From Moraxellaceae bacterium (GTDB taxonomy: Bacteria; Pseudomonadota; Gammaproteobacteria; Pseudomonadales; Moraxellaceae): a DNA stretch of 18,180 bases. The notes beneath the pieces are model-generated. The model did not search any database. It was not told the DNA's origin and saw only the letters and a program-made list of their open reading frames with translations. This document shows, one piece after another, positions 1-6,303 of the stretch. A program made the translations under genes and the position numbers. The stretch covers positions 1 through 18,180 of the forward strand of contig JAUXNL010000217.1 of the NCBI GenBank assembly GCA_030684415.1, in the 5' to 3' direction. Numbering within the stretch: position 1 is the first letter of the stretch; every line of letters starts with the position of its first letter.

Positions 1-607
1 CTACGACACCAATCGACCCCACTACGGCAAAGGGCGCAGCCAGAATGCGGTTACCCAGGCACGCCATCATATAGCCACCACTGGCCGCGACTTTATCGAC
101 ACAAATCGTCAGCGGCAGCCTGTGCTGGCGGATTCGCGCCAGTTGTGACGCCGCCAGACCATAGCTGTGCACCATGCCACCCGGGCTTTCGAGACACACC
201 ACCACCTCGTCATGCTCCGGCTCGGCGAGCGTCAGTATCGCCGTGATTTCGCGACGCAGGTTTTCCACTGCCGATGCGCGTACATCCCCATGGAAATTGA
301 GCACATAAACCCGCGGCTTGCGCTCCGGATTTTTCTGCTTGGATTCTTTCTTTTCTTTCTGCTTTTGCTCTTTCTCGTAAGCCTTGAAGGCGGCCTTGTC
401 GAAAACAATCTCGCGCATGCCATCGGCATAGTCATCAAGACGATCATTCAGCCGCATGACGTCAATATTGCCTTCATCGGCATGGCGACGCCGATTGCCA
501 GCATTCGACACCGCGACGATGACCACCAGAATGGCAATCACTACCGTGATGGCTTTGGCCAAAAAGAGGCCGTACTGCAACAAAAGGTCTATCACACCTA
601 TCTCCAT
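1..607 (-). CDS. sohB: SohB inner-membrane serine peptidase (S49 family), N-terminal 202 codons; 3' part beyond the window
   Basis: Reading down from an ATG at 607-605 gives an uninterrupted frame to the window edge. The protein begins MEIGVIDLLLQYGLFLAKA, close to the start of E. coli SohB as I recall it, and has one membrane segment at about residues 8-34. A charged Lys/Glu-rich linker follows at about 75-95, then the peptidase S49 (SppA/ClpP-like) domain. The hallmarks ESPGGMVHSYGLAASQL and DKVAASGGYMMAC are present; the serine before GGYMM is the expected nucleophile. The catalytic lysine lies beyond the window. The family is a membrane-anchored periplasmic protease, and its overexpression in E. 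coli compensates for loss of DegP/HtrA. A second in-frame ATG at 634-632 is possible but adds residues not typical of the family. The gene lies 41 bases after nudC on the same strand and is probably cotranscribed with it. The identification is firm, the start slightly less so. Confidence 0.93.
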   Translation of the reverse strand, partial: MEIGVIDLLLQYGLFLAKAITVVIAILVVIVAVSNAGNRRRHADEGNIDVMRLNDRLDDYADGMREIVFDKAAFKAYEKEQKQKEKKESKQKNPERKPRVYVLNFHGDVRASAVENLRREITAILTLAEPEHDEVVVCLESPGGMVHSYGLAASQLARIRQHRLPLTICVDKVAASGGYMMACLGNRILAAPFAVVGSIGVV

Positions 608-648
608 AAATACCAGAATGGACCGCCGGGACATACCGGCAAAAGAGA

Positions 649-1470
649 TCAGGCGCGGCAGCGAGCCACGAAATCCTGAATCAGGGCATGGGCAATACTG
701 CCCGCGGGAGGAATGGGCGGCAATTCACTGAAGTGGAAAAAGCGTGCGTCAGCAATTTCTTCCTCCTGAAGTACGATGTCGCCACTGCGGTACTCGGCAT
801 GGAAGCCGAGCATGAGGTTGCCGGGAAAAGGCCAGGACTGACTGCCGAAATAGCGCGGTGCCCCTACCTGCACACCCACCTCTTCCTGCACTTCTCGCAC
901 CAGTGTTTCCTCAGCAGACTCACCTGCTTCGATAAAACCGGCCAGCGCACTGTACATCGGGCGATTAAAGCGCTGGGCACGCGCCAACAGCAGCTCTTCA
1001 CCACGGGTGACAACGACGATGACGCAGGGATTGATACGAGGATACTGACTGAAACCGCAGGCGGGACAAACTTTACTGCGCTCACCACGGGCATCGGCGG
1101 CAGTCAGTGTTCCACAACGCCCGCAATGCCGGTGATTCCGGTCCCACTCAAGAATCTGGAATGCGCGGCCAGCGACACCAAAAAGACTGTCATCGACCTG
1201 ACCCAGCAAGCGGCGCAGATCCTCGAAGCGGTAGCCTTCCGGCGGCAATACGTCATCCGCCACAGCCACGGCGTAAAGGCCTTTGCCATCGAGAGTACCC
1301 AAGTAATGACGGCTGATTTCCGGCAGACCGAGCCAAGAGGCATCACGCAGCTCAGGTAATACGGATGCTGCCGGATCATCGGCCAGCAACAGCCGATGCC
1401 CCTGGAACACCATCCACAAACGCTCCCCTTTCAATCCCTCCGGCGCGTTGACTGCAGGCACAAAATGCAT
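649..1470 (-). CDS. nudC: NudC NAD(H) pyrophosphatase / NAD-capped RNA decapping Nudix hydrolase
   Basis: A 273-residue protein with the full NudC layout. An N-terminal domain is followed by a four-cysteine zinc ribbon (Cys116, Cys119, Cys135, Cys138). The Nudix box lies at 178-200, starting GFIEAGE and containing REVQEEVGV, with the metal-binding glutamates in place. Right after it is the NudC-specific motif SQSWPFPGNLM at 210-220, which differs from the usual SQPWPFP by Pro to Ser. The family hydrolyses NADH or NAD+ to NMN(H) and AMP, and removes the NAD cap from the 5' end of RNA. The length is close to the usual 257-280 residues. The start is well supported: GAGGAA lies 5-6 bases before the ATG. 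The gene starts 31 bases after fimL and ends 41 bases before sohB, so the three probably form one operon. Confidence 0.96.
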   Translation of the reverse strand: MHFVPAVNAPEGLKGERLWMVFQGHRLLLADDPAASVLPELRDASWLGLPEISRHYLGTLDGKGLYAVAVADDVLPPEGYRFEDLRRLLGQVDDSLFGVAGRAFQILEWDRNHRHCGRCGTLTAADARGERSKVCPACGFSQYPRINPCVIVVVTRGEELLLARAQRFNRPMYSALAGFIEAGESAEETLVREVQEEVGVQVGAPRYFGSQSWPFPGNLMLGFHAEYRSGDIVLQEEEIADARFFHFSELPPIPPAGSIAHALIQDFVARCRA

Positions 1471-1501
1471 CGGATTTCCTCACTCGCCACGCCGACAGGG
1501 C

Positions 1502-3181
1502 TCAGGCCACTGCTGCCGCAGCAGAAGCAACGGGAAAGCCGAGCTCCGCCACACTGTCTTCCGCAATTTCCAGAATGCTTTCGCCAATCGGTTTGTTGGC
1601 TTCCAGGCTTTCAAGAAAGTAATCAACACTGGAAATGGCATCTGCCAACGTTTCCATGTCGGCCATGCCCGGCTGCTCGCTGCTACCCAGCATGCGCGCA
1701 TCGATGTAGCGCGAACAGGCTCGCAGCACTTCAGCGCCACGCTCGATCATCAGGAAGGAAAGCCCACCTGCCACACTCTGCAGCGTAGAGGGCACATTAG
1801 CGAGATGCATGAGATCGCGAGAAGACTCGAGATACGAGCTGATGGCACGCTTGGCCAGCGACAGCCCGGAGCGGGACTCCGCCACCAGCAAGGCACGAGC
1901 CTCATCAAGCTGATGCACAGAAATACGGGCGTTGATGATGGGCGTATCCGCACCCGGCGTCACCTGCTTCACCAAGCCGGCCACACTGTTTTCAACCTCC
2001 ATCAGGGTATCAACCAATGCATGCAGATCGGCAGCATCTGGCTCGCCCGACCATGCACGCACGGCCTCTGCCTGTGTGCGCATGCCTTGGCTGGACTCCA
2101 GCAGTCCCAGCATGACCAGTGTCTGCGCCGTGCGTGACAAGCTATCAGCCATGCCCTGATAGCTTTCCACATCATTCTTGGCACCACGCGACATGATGTC
2201 GAGTGTGTCTTTTACTTGCGCCAACTCATCTTTGAGCACACTTGCCACGGTCTTGATGACTGATCCACCCGGACCACACATCAGCTCATATTCAGTCGTC
2301 ATGGCGGCTTCTGTGAGAGTGTGGTTTTCCAGCGCAAACGCCGAACGCACTGGCAACACCCGCTCACCACTTTCGCTCAAGCCCACGATCTGGAGGCAAT
2401 CACTGATCAGGCGGCGATCAGGATTGCCATTCCCATCATTCTGGGCCAACGCCTTGAGTTGACGATCGAGCTGACCCAACAGGTTTTTTCTAGCAGGGCT
2501 GAGGGCGACGCCTTGCTGCAGGGCTTCAAGCATGGCGGAGGCTACCCACCACAGCAGTGCTTGCGGCCGCGTGCCACACACCTGCTGGGCACGTTCGCAG
2601 GCCCGCATCATCATGCGGTAGTGGGGAAATTCGGCCTGATCCCTGAGCACGGCGATAAGACCGGTCTGGTACATCAGGCGCAGACGGCGCACCAGTGACT
2701 GAAGCTGGGCCGGCGTCAAATCCAACTGAACCAGAGCCGGTGCAGCCGGCAAATGCTCGAGCACGATGAAGTGCCCCTCCGCCAAGGCGGCTTGCCCCAG
2801 CGCCGCGCGCACCTGATTGATGGCCGGCAACAGCAGTTGAGGCCACGCTCCCTGCCGTATCTGCACATACTCCAGATAACGCCCCAGCACCATCAAGCCT
2901 TGGCCCAGCGCCGCAAAGGTGGCATCGGAGGCTTCAGCACCGTTGGCCTGCACTTGCCGCATGAGCTGACTCATGCCGGCCGACAGCTCGACAGCTCCGG
3001 GCAACTCGATCAGCCGCAAGGCGCCATGCACCTGATCCAGGCCTTCAACACAGGCGCCCAGAAGTGCAGGATTATCGCGCTCTTCGACATAGGACCCGAC
3101 CTGCGCTTCCACCTGCGCCAGTGTCGTGTCTACCTCAGCCTTGACCAGATTGAGGGAAGCAATATTCGGAATGAGAACCAT
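1502..3181 (-). CDS. fimL: FimL-like regulator of type IV pili / cAMP (ChpA N-terminal-like, degenerate Hpt domains)
   Basis: A 559-residue, mainly alpha-helical, Ala/Leu-rich protein with no membrane segment. The first 120 residues resemble the N-terminal Hpt-type region of ChpA/PilL. Where an Hpt domain has the phosphorylated histidine, this protein has Asp49 in GLDQVHGALRLIELPG. A second related helix pair near residues 455-490 has Gln468 at the matching place (STLQSVAGGLSFL). From memory, Pseudomonas FimL is about this long, sits beside nudC, resembles the ChpA N-terminus and acts with the Pil-Chp system to raise cAMP (CyaB/Vfr) and support twitching. The position immediately before nudC agrees. 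The ATG at 3181 is preceded by AGGA, 9 bases away. It could instead be called a generic Hpt-like protein, but length, context and motif loss favour FimL. It is probably the first gene of a fimL-nudC-sohB unit; I see no convincing promoter in the 137 bases upstream. Confidence 0.82.
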   Translation of the reverse strand: MVLIPNIASLNLVKAEVDTTLAQVEAQVGSYVEERDNPALLGACVEGLDQVHGALRLIELPGAVELSAGMSQLMRQVQANGAEASDATFAALGQGLMVLGRYLEYVQIRQGAWPQLLLPAINQVRAALGQAALAEGHFIVLEHLPAAPALVQLDLTPAQLQSLVRRLRLMYQTGLIAVLRDQAEFPHYRMMMRACERAQQVCGTRPQALLWWVASAMLEALQQGVALSPARKNLLGQLDRQLKALAQNDGNGNPDRRLISDCLQIVGLSESGERVLPVRSAFALENHTLTEAAMTTEYELMCGPGGSVIKTVASVLKDELAQVKDTLDIMSRGAKNDVESYQGMADSLSRTAQTLVMLGLLESSQGMRTQAEAVRAWSGEPDAADLHALVDTLMEVENSVAGLVKQVTPGADTPIINARISVHQLDEARALLVAESRSGLSLAKRAISSYLESSRDLMHLANVPSTLQSVAGGLSFLMIERGAEVLRACSRYIDARMLGSSEQPGMADMETLADAISSVDYFLESLEANKPIGESILEIAEDSVAELGFPVASAAAAVA

Positions 3182-3318
3182 GGAAAGCTGTCCTGCGCTG
3201 TCTTCTTATGGAGGGCGGCCCTGCGGCCATTTGCCACTTGCTCACGAAACCTGCCCGAACTGTGGCACGACTTAGAGTAGGGGTCAATTTTCGCCAATAA
3301 CTCTTTGAGTTAAATGAA

Positions 3319-4059
3319 TTAGTTCTCTTTTTCAAGCATCGGGGACGGGTCCAGCGTGCGCCAGAGACAGGCCCCCGCGGCCGCCTTGTCGAGTTGCTGA
3401 AGCTTGGCCTCATGACGCTGCCGCTCTTCGGCACTCGCCGGAATCACGGCCAGCCTCTGCCGTGACGCCGGCAACCGGCGAATCATCTCGCCGTCGTCGT
3501 CCGTTTCACTGCCGCTTTCGCTGCTGCCTAATGACAATCCCACCTGCCCACCGGTCATGGCCAGATAGACATCGGCCAGAATCTCGGCATCCAGCAAGGC
3601 ACCGTGATACGCCCGATCGCGCTGGGCGACCTCGTAACGGCGCACCAGTGCATCCAGATTGTTTTTCTGACCAGGATGCCGCGAGCGGGCCATCACAAGG
3701 GTATCGAGTACCGTGGTGATATCGGCCATCTGCCCCCGACCACCCAAGCGCTTGAGCTCGTGATCCAGAAAGCCGATATCGAATGGCGCATTGTGGATGA
3801 TGAGTTCGGCACCCCGTACAAAAGCGAGGAACTCGTCCGCAACACTGGCAAAAAGTGGTTTGTCGGCCAGAAAGGCATTGCTGAGGCCATGGACACGCTC
3901 AGCTTCGGGATCCACTTCGCGCTCAGGATTCAGGTAGTGGTGGAAGCTGCGCCCGGTCAGGCGCCGGTTCACCATTTCCAGACAACCGATCTCGATCAGG
4001 CGATGGCCTTGCGAGGGATCAATTCCCGTCGTTTCAGTATCGAGAACAATTTGCCTCAT
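3319..4059 (-). CDS. dnaQ: DNA polymerase III epsilon subunit (3'-5' proofreading exonuclease)
   Basis: A 246-residue DEDDh exonuclease. Exo I is LDTETTGID with Asp7 and Glu9, Exo II is HNAPFDIGFLDHE with Asp94, and Exo III-epsilon is YHGALLDAEILADVYLAM with His152 and Asp157. These are the equivalents of the E. coli catalytic set D12, E14, D103, H162 and D167. The region after about residue 185 is an acidic linker and then a basic tail, matching the segment that binds the polymerase alpha subunit. The protein removes misincorporated bases during replication as part of the core polymerase with alpha and theta. An ideal GGAGG lies 7 bases before the ATG, inside the end of rnhA. The start overlaps the rnhA stop in an ATGA, so translation is likely coupled. 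The length is normal and nothing is missing. Confidence 0.97.
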   Translation of the reverse strand: MRQIVLDTETTGIDPSQGHRLIEIGCLEMVNRRLTGRSFHHYLNPEREVDPEAERVHGLSNAFLADKPLFASVADEFLAFVRGAELIIHNAPFDIGFLDHELKRLGGRGQMADITTVLDTLVMARSRHPGQKNNLDALVRRYEVAQRDRAYHGALLDAEILADVYLAMTGGQVGLSLGSSESGSETDDDGEMIRRLPASRQRLAVIPASAEERQRHEAKLQQLDKAAAGACLWRTLDPSPMLEKEN

Positions 4060-4517
4060 ATCTTCGCCTCCTGACGCTGCCCGAGCAGATGGTCGATCGC
4101 CTCGTTGGCTAGCTGATCCGCGATTTCATTGCCCTCATGGCCGGCATGCCCCTTGATCCAGCGCCAGTCCACCTGATGCCGGGCGGCCTCTGCTTCCAGC
4201 AATAGCCAGAGATCCGCATTTTTCACGGGCTGACGTGCAGCCGTTTTCCAGCCTCGCGCCTTCCAGCCGGGCAGCCACTCCGTCATGCCTTTTTTGACGT
4301 ACTCGGAATCCGTCCACAAAACGACCTGACAGGAGCGCTTGAGGGCCTGCAGGGCGGCAATCGCCCCCATCAACTCCATCCGGTTATTGGTGGTCTGGGG
4401 GTCTGCGCCCTTCAGGCGTTTTTCATGCGGGCCATTGCGCAGGAGCGCGCCCCAGCCTCCAGGGCCAGGATTGCCTCGGCAGGCGCCATCACTGTAAATC
4501 TCGATGTGGTCAGTCAT
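4056..4517 (-). CDS. rnhA: Ribonuclease HI
   Basis: A 153-residue RNase HI. All catalytic residues fall at the same numbers as in E. coli: Asp10 (IYSDGACRGNPGPGG), Glu48 (NNRMELMGAI), Asp70 (LWTDSEYVKKG), His124 (IKGHAGHEGNE) and Asp134 (ADQLANEA). The basic handle region around residues 80-100 (Trp/Lys/Arg-rich) is present. The enzyme cuts the RNA strand of RNA:DNA hybrids, clearing R-loops and primer remnants and blocking unwanted replication starts. It sits between yafS and dnaQ with 4-base ATGA overlaps on both sides, so the three genes are very likely translated from one message. In E. coli rnhA and dnaQ are instead divergent and overlapping, so this co-directional layout is the Pseudomonas-like one. 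Confidence 0.98.
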   Translation of the reverse strand: MTDHIEIYSDGACRGNPGPGGWGALLRNGPHEKRLKGADPQTTNNRMELMGAIAALQALKRSCQVVLWTDSEYVKKGMTEWLPGWKARGWKTAARQPVKNADLWLLLEAEAARHQVDWRWIKGHAGHEGNEIADQLANEAIDHLLGQRQEAKI

Positions 4518-5302
4518 TCTTCATCCGGCAGTACGCGTCGGGACCGGGCCTCGGTCACCAGCACGGGGGCTGGGGACGCAAAGCGCCGGCGCAGTCGCGG
4601 CTCAATAGGGGTGATACAAGACAGGCGCTTGCGTGCCAGCAACGCGTAAGAGGCGCCGCGCTGGCTCCAGTACCGGCGCCCGAGTGTTTCCAGCCATGCA
4701 AAGCGGCGCCGTATGGTGTCATGAGTCAGCGGCGGTGCGAAGCCAGCGCTCTCTAGGCCGACGACCTCAAAATCGAGCAGCGTCAGCCAGTCCGCCAGGC
4801 GCTGAGGACTCAGCGGACGACGCAACCAAGGCAAATCGCCCCACGGCAACCGGAACAGCCGCCAAACGCCCCACAAGCTCCAGGGATTGAAGCCCAGAAT
4901 CAGCAAATGACCTTCAGGGATCAGGACGCGTGAGGCCTCTCGCAGCAGGGCATGTGGGCTGGCGGCGCCATCCAGCCCATGGTGAATAAGCACCAGATCG
5001 AGACTGTTATTGGCAAACGGGAGATGCTCAGGCTCGGCCCGAAGTGGCGACAACCCCTCCACGACCGGCAAAGCCGCATCAACAATGCAACAGTGACGGA
5101 TGCGCGAGCTGATCAGCAGGTTTCGCGGCACCACCTGACCAATCTGGAGTGCGTGATAACCGAAAAGGTCCGGCAGCACCTGCGTCAGGAGGGCATCTTC
5201 TTCCGCCAGCAGATAGCTGCCCAGATCGGTCGCGAACCACTGCCGGAAATCCTTCTGCAAGTCCGTGCGGGGCTCAGGCTTGAACAATCGCGGCAAATCC
5301 AT
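4514..5302 (-). CDS. yafS: YafS-family SAM-dependent methyltransferase-fold protein (function unknown)
   Basis: A 262-residue protein from the ATG at 5302. The open frame continues upstream to 5422, but the extra 40 residues would run across the gloB promoter region and do not look like family sequence, while the start MDLPRLFKPE is typical. The core has a class I methyltransferase layout: the segment AEPEHLPFANNSLDLVLIHH at 89-108, then the helix and strand LLREASRVLIPEGHLLILGF at 119-138, followed by NPWSLWG. The glycine-rich SAM-binding loop (motif I, near residues 50-65) is degenerate, with no GxGxG, so activity is uncertain. E. coli YafS, as I recall it, has the same blocks and sits in the same place between gloB and rnhA. 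The substrate is unknown. The C-terminus is Arg-rich. The gene ends in an ATGA overlap with rnhA and starts divergently from gloB. Confidence 0.88.
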   Translation of the reverse strand: MDLPRLFKPEPRTDLQKDFRQWFATDLGSYLLAEEDALLTQVLPDLFGYHALQIGQVVPRNLLISSRIRHCCIVDAALPVVEGLSPLRAEPEHLPFANNSLDLVLIHHGLDGAASPHALLREASRVLIPEGHLLILGFNPWSLWGVWRLFRLPWGDLPWLRRPLSPQRLADWLTLLDFEVVGLESAGFAPPLTHDTIRRRFAWLETLGRRYWSQRGASYALLARKRLSCITPIEPRLRRRFASPAPVLVTEARSRRVLPDEE

Positions 5303-5333
5303 GAGCGAATTCCGTGGTGTGCGTAGGCTTGCT

Positions 5334-5369
5334 GTGGCATAGCGCAGGTATGGTCTTATTATTGGCCCC
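5334..5369 (+). promoter_or_regulatory. Predicted sigma-70 promoter of gloB
   Basis: GTGGCA (5334-5339, four of six matches) lies 17 bases before TATTAT (5357-5362), with a likely start near 5369 and a leader of about 30 bases before gloB at 5401. The -35 is mediocre. Its -10 overlaps the -10 of the divergent yafS promoter (5358-5363), so the two polymerases would compete for the same DNA. Confidence 0.38.
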
Positions 5370-5386
5370 GAAACCACTCCTGTCAC
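5351..5386 (-). promoter_or_regulatory. Predicted sigma-70 promoter of yafS-rnhA-dnaQ
   Basis: On the minus strand GTGACA (5386-5381, five of six matches to TTGACA) is followed by exactly 17 bases and AATAAT (5363-5358, five of six matches to TATAAT). Transcription would start near 5351, giving a leader of about 50 bases before the ATG at 5302. The -10 shares bases with the predicted gloB -10 on the other strand. This is a prediction from sequence only. Confidence 0.55.
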
Positions 5387-5400
5387 TTCTGCGAGCTGCG

Positions 5401-6168
5401 ATGCGCCCGACGCTTTTGCCACTTCCCGCCTTCAGCGACAACTACATCTGGACACTGCGCTGCGGCCACGAAGCTCTGGTGGTGGATCCGGGCGATGCCG
5501 CTGTCGTTGAGGCCTGGCTCAATCATGAAGGACTGACTCTCACCCACATACTGGTCACGCATCACCACCCCGACCATACCGCCGGCCTGCTGCACCTCAA
5601 GGCACGTCATCAGGCTGTGATTTTTGGCCCGGACGAGAACATTGCAGGGCTCGATCATGTCGTGACAGGCGGCGAACAGCTCGACCTCGGCGTATTTGGC
5701 CATGCACAAGTACTGGCGGTTCCCGGCCACACGCTGGGGCATATTGCCTGGCATCTCCCCAAGGATGATCTGCTCTTTTGCGGCGACACCCTGTTTTCGG
5801 CGGGTTGCGGCCGACTCTTTGAGGGCACGGCCGCGCAACTGCATGCCTCATTGCAAGCGTTGTCTGCCCTCCCGGATGCCAGTCTGGTCTGCTGTACACA
5901 TGAGTACACCACCGCCAACCTGCGCTTTGCCCTTGCCGTGGAGCCCGATAACGCCGCACTTGTACAGCGCCAGCAAGAGGTCGCGGACTTGCGCGCCAAA
6001 GAGCAGCCCAGTCTGCCTGTGCGGCTGGAGGCCGAGCGCGGCTACAACCCCTTCCTGCGCACCGACATTCCCGCCGTGATAGCAGCGGCCAGCCAGCATG
6101 CCGGCCGGCCGCTCACACCTGGACAGGAAACACTGGCCGCCCTGCGGCGCTGGAAAGACGTGTTCTGA
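5401..6168 (+). CDS. gloB: Hydroxyacylglutathione hydrolase (glyoxalase II)
   Basis: A 255-residue metallo-beta-lactamase-fold enzyme. It hydrolyses S-D-lactoylglutathione to D-lactate and glutathione, the second step of methylglyoxal detoxification in the cytoplasm. The binuclear metal site is complete: His54, His56, Asp58 and His59 in THHHPDH, His110 in VPGHTLGH, Asp129 in FCGDTLF, and His167 in CCTHEYT. The C-terminal glyoxalase II cap is present and includes NPFLR near 217-220 and ends ALRRWKDVF. The open frame extends to 5314, but the true start is taken as ATG 5401 because MRPTLLPLPAFSDNYIW is the family N-terminus and the upstream part overlaps the promoter region. The ribosome site is weak. 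The mltD-gloB-yafS-rnhA cluster is widely conserved in gammaproteobacteria. Confidence 0.96.
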   Translation: MRPTLLPLPAFSDNYIWTLRCGHEALVVDPGDAAVVEAWLNHEGLTLTHILVTHHHPDHTAGLLHLKARHQAVIFGPDENIAGLDHVVTGGEQLDLGVFGHAQVLAVPGHTLGHIAWHLPKDDLLFCGDTLFSAGCGRLFEGTAAQLHASLQALSALPDASLVCCTHEYTTANLRFALAVEPDNAALVQRQQEVADLRAKEQPSLPVRLEAERGYNPFLRTDIPAVIAAASQHAGRPLTPGQETLAALRRWKDVF

Positions 6169-6189
6169 TTTGCCGCAAACACTTGCTGA

Positions 6190-6206
6190 ACGGTTACGAA
6201 AACCGT
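6190..6206. repeat. Short perfect inverted repeat between gloB and mltD
   Basis: ACGGTT and AACCGT are perfect 6-base arms around the 5-base loop ACGAA, 21 bases after the gloB stop and about 33 bases upstream of the predicted mltD -35. No run of T follows, so it is not a standard terminator. It could be an operator-like site, but a 6-base repeat can also arise by chance. Confidence 0.3.
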
Positions 6207-6238
6207 CATGAACCTAAGGGTATTGCCGGGATTTTTCC

Positions 6239-6267
6239 TTGCCGCCCTCCCCCTCCCTCCCTAGAAT
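6239..6267 (+). promoter_or_regulatory. Predicted sigma-70 promoter of mltD with a pyrimidine-only spacer
   Basis: TTGCCG (6239-6244) is followed by exactly 17 bases and TAGAAT (6262-6267, five of six matches to TATAAT). A start near 6274-6276 gives a leader of about 28 bases before the mltD ATG at 6304. All 17 spacer bases are C or T. The first three bases of the -10, TAG, are also the in-frame stop that limits mltD on its 5' side. Confidence 0.55.
6245..6261 (-). other. G-quadruplex motif on the mltD template strand (C-tracts on the plus strand)
   Basis: The plus strand reads CCCTCCCCCTCCCTCCC, so the minus strand is GGGAGGGAGGGGGAGGG. Its four runs of at least three guanines are separated by single adenines. 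This meets the strict G3+ N1-7 definition with minimal loops, an arrangement known to form very stable parallel quadruplexes in vitro. The plus strand has the matching i-motif pattern. It exactly fills the spacer of the predicted mltD promoter. That the motif is present is seen directly; that it folds in cells is inference. Confidence 0.75.
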
Positions 6268-6303
6268 CGGCCCGTTTGCAGCATTTCAGCCGAGTTCCAG
6301 CGC

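Noticed and set aside
1448..2137. 229-codon plus-strand frame, and similar ones at 2753-3280 and 688-1359, antisense to fimL and nudC
   Set aside because: They mirror the real genes, contain no known motif, and are His/Gln/Arg-rich as expected for antisense frames of GC-rich DNA.
3282..3287. TTGACC on the minus strand upstream of fimL as a -35 element
   Set aside because: At 16-18 bases the best -10 is CACAGT-like with only three matches, so I do not call a promoter here.
3280..3297. GGGGTCAATTTTCGCCAA between fimL and dnaQ, which recalls the ends of some IS21-family elements
   Set aside because: Only one copy, no partner repeat, no target duplication and no transposase trace in the window; the resemblance is from memory and the match is short.
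3298..3312. TAACTC-TTT-GAGTTA palindrome just after dnaQ as a terminator
   Set aside because: Only 6 AT-rich base pairs with a 3-base loop and no following T-run; too weak to call.
5303..5422. Longer N-terminal extensions of yafS (to 5422) and of gloB (from 5314)
   Set aside because: The extensions overlap each other on opposite strands, cover the predicted promoters and are not like the family N-termini; the internal ATGs at 5302 and 5401 fit better.
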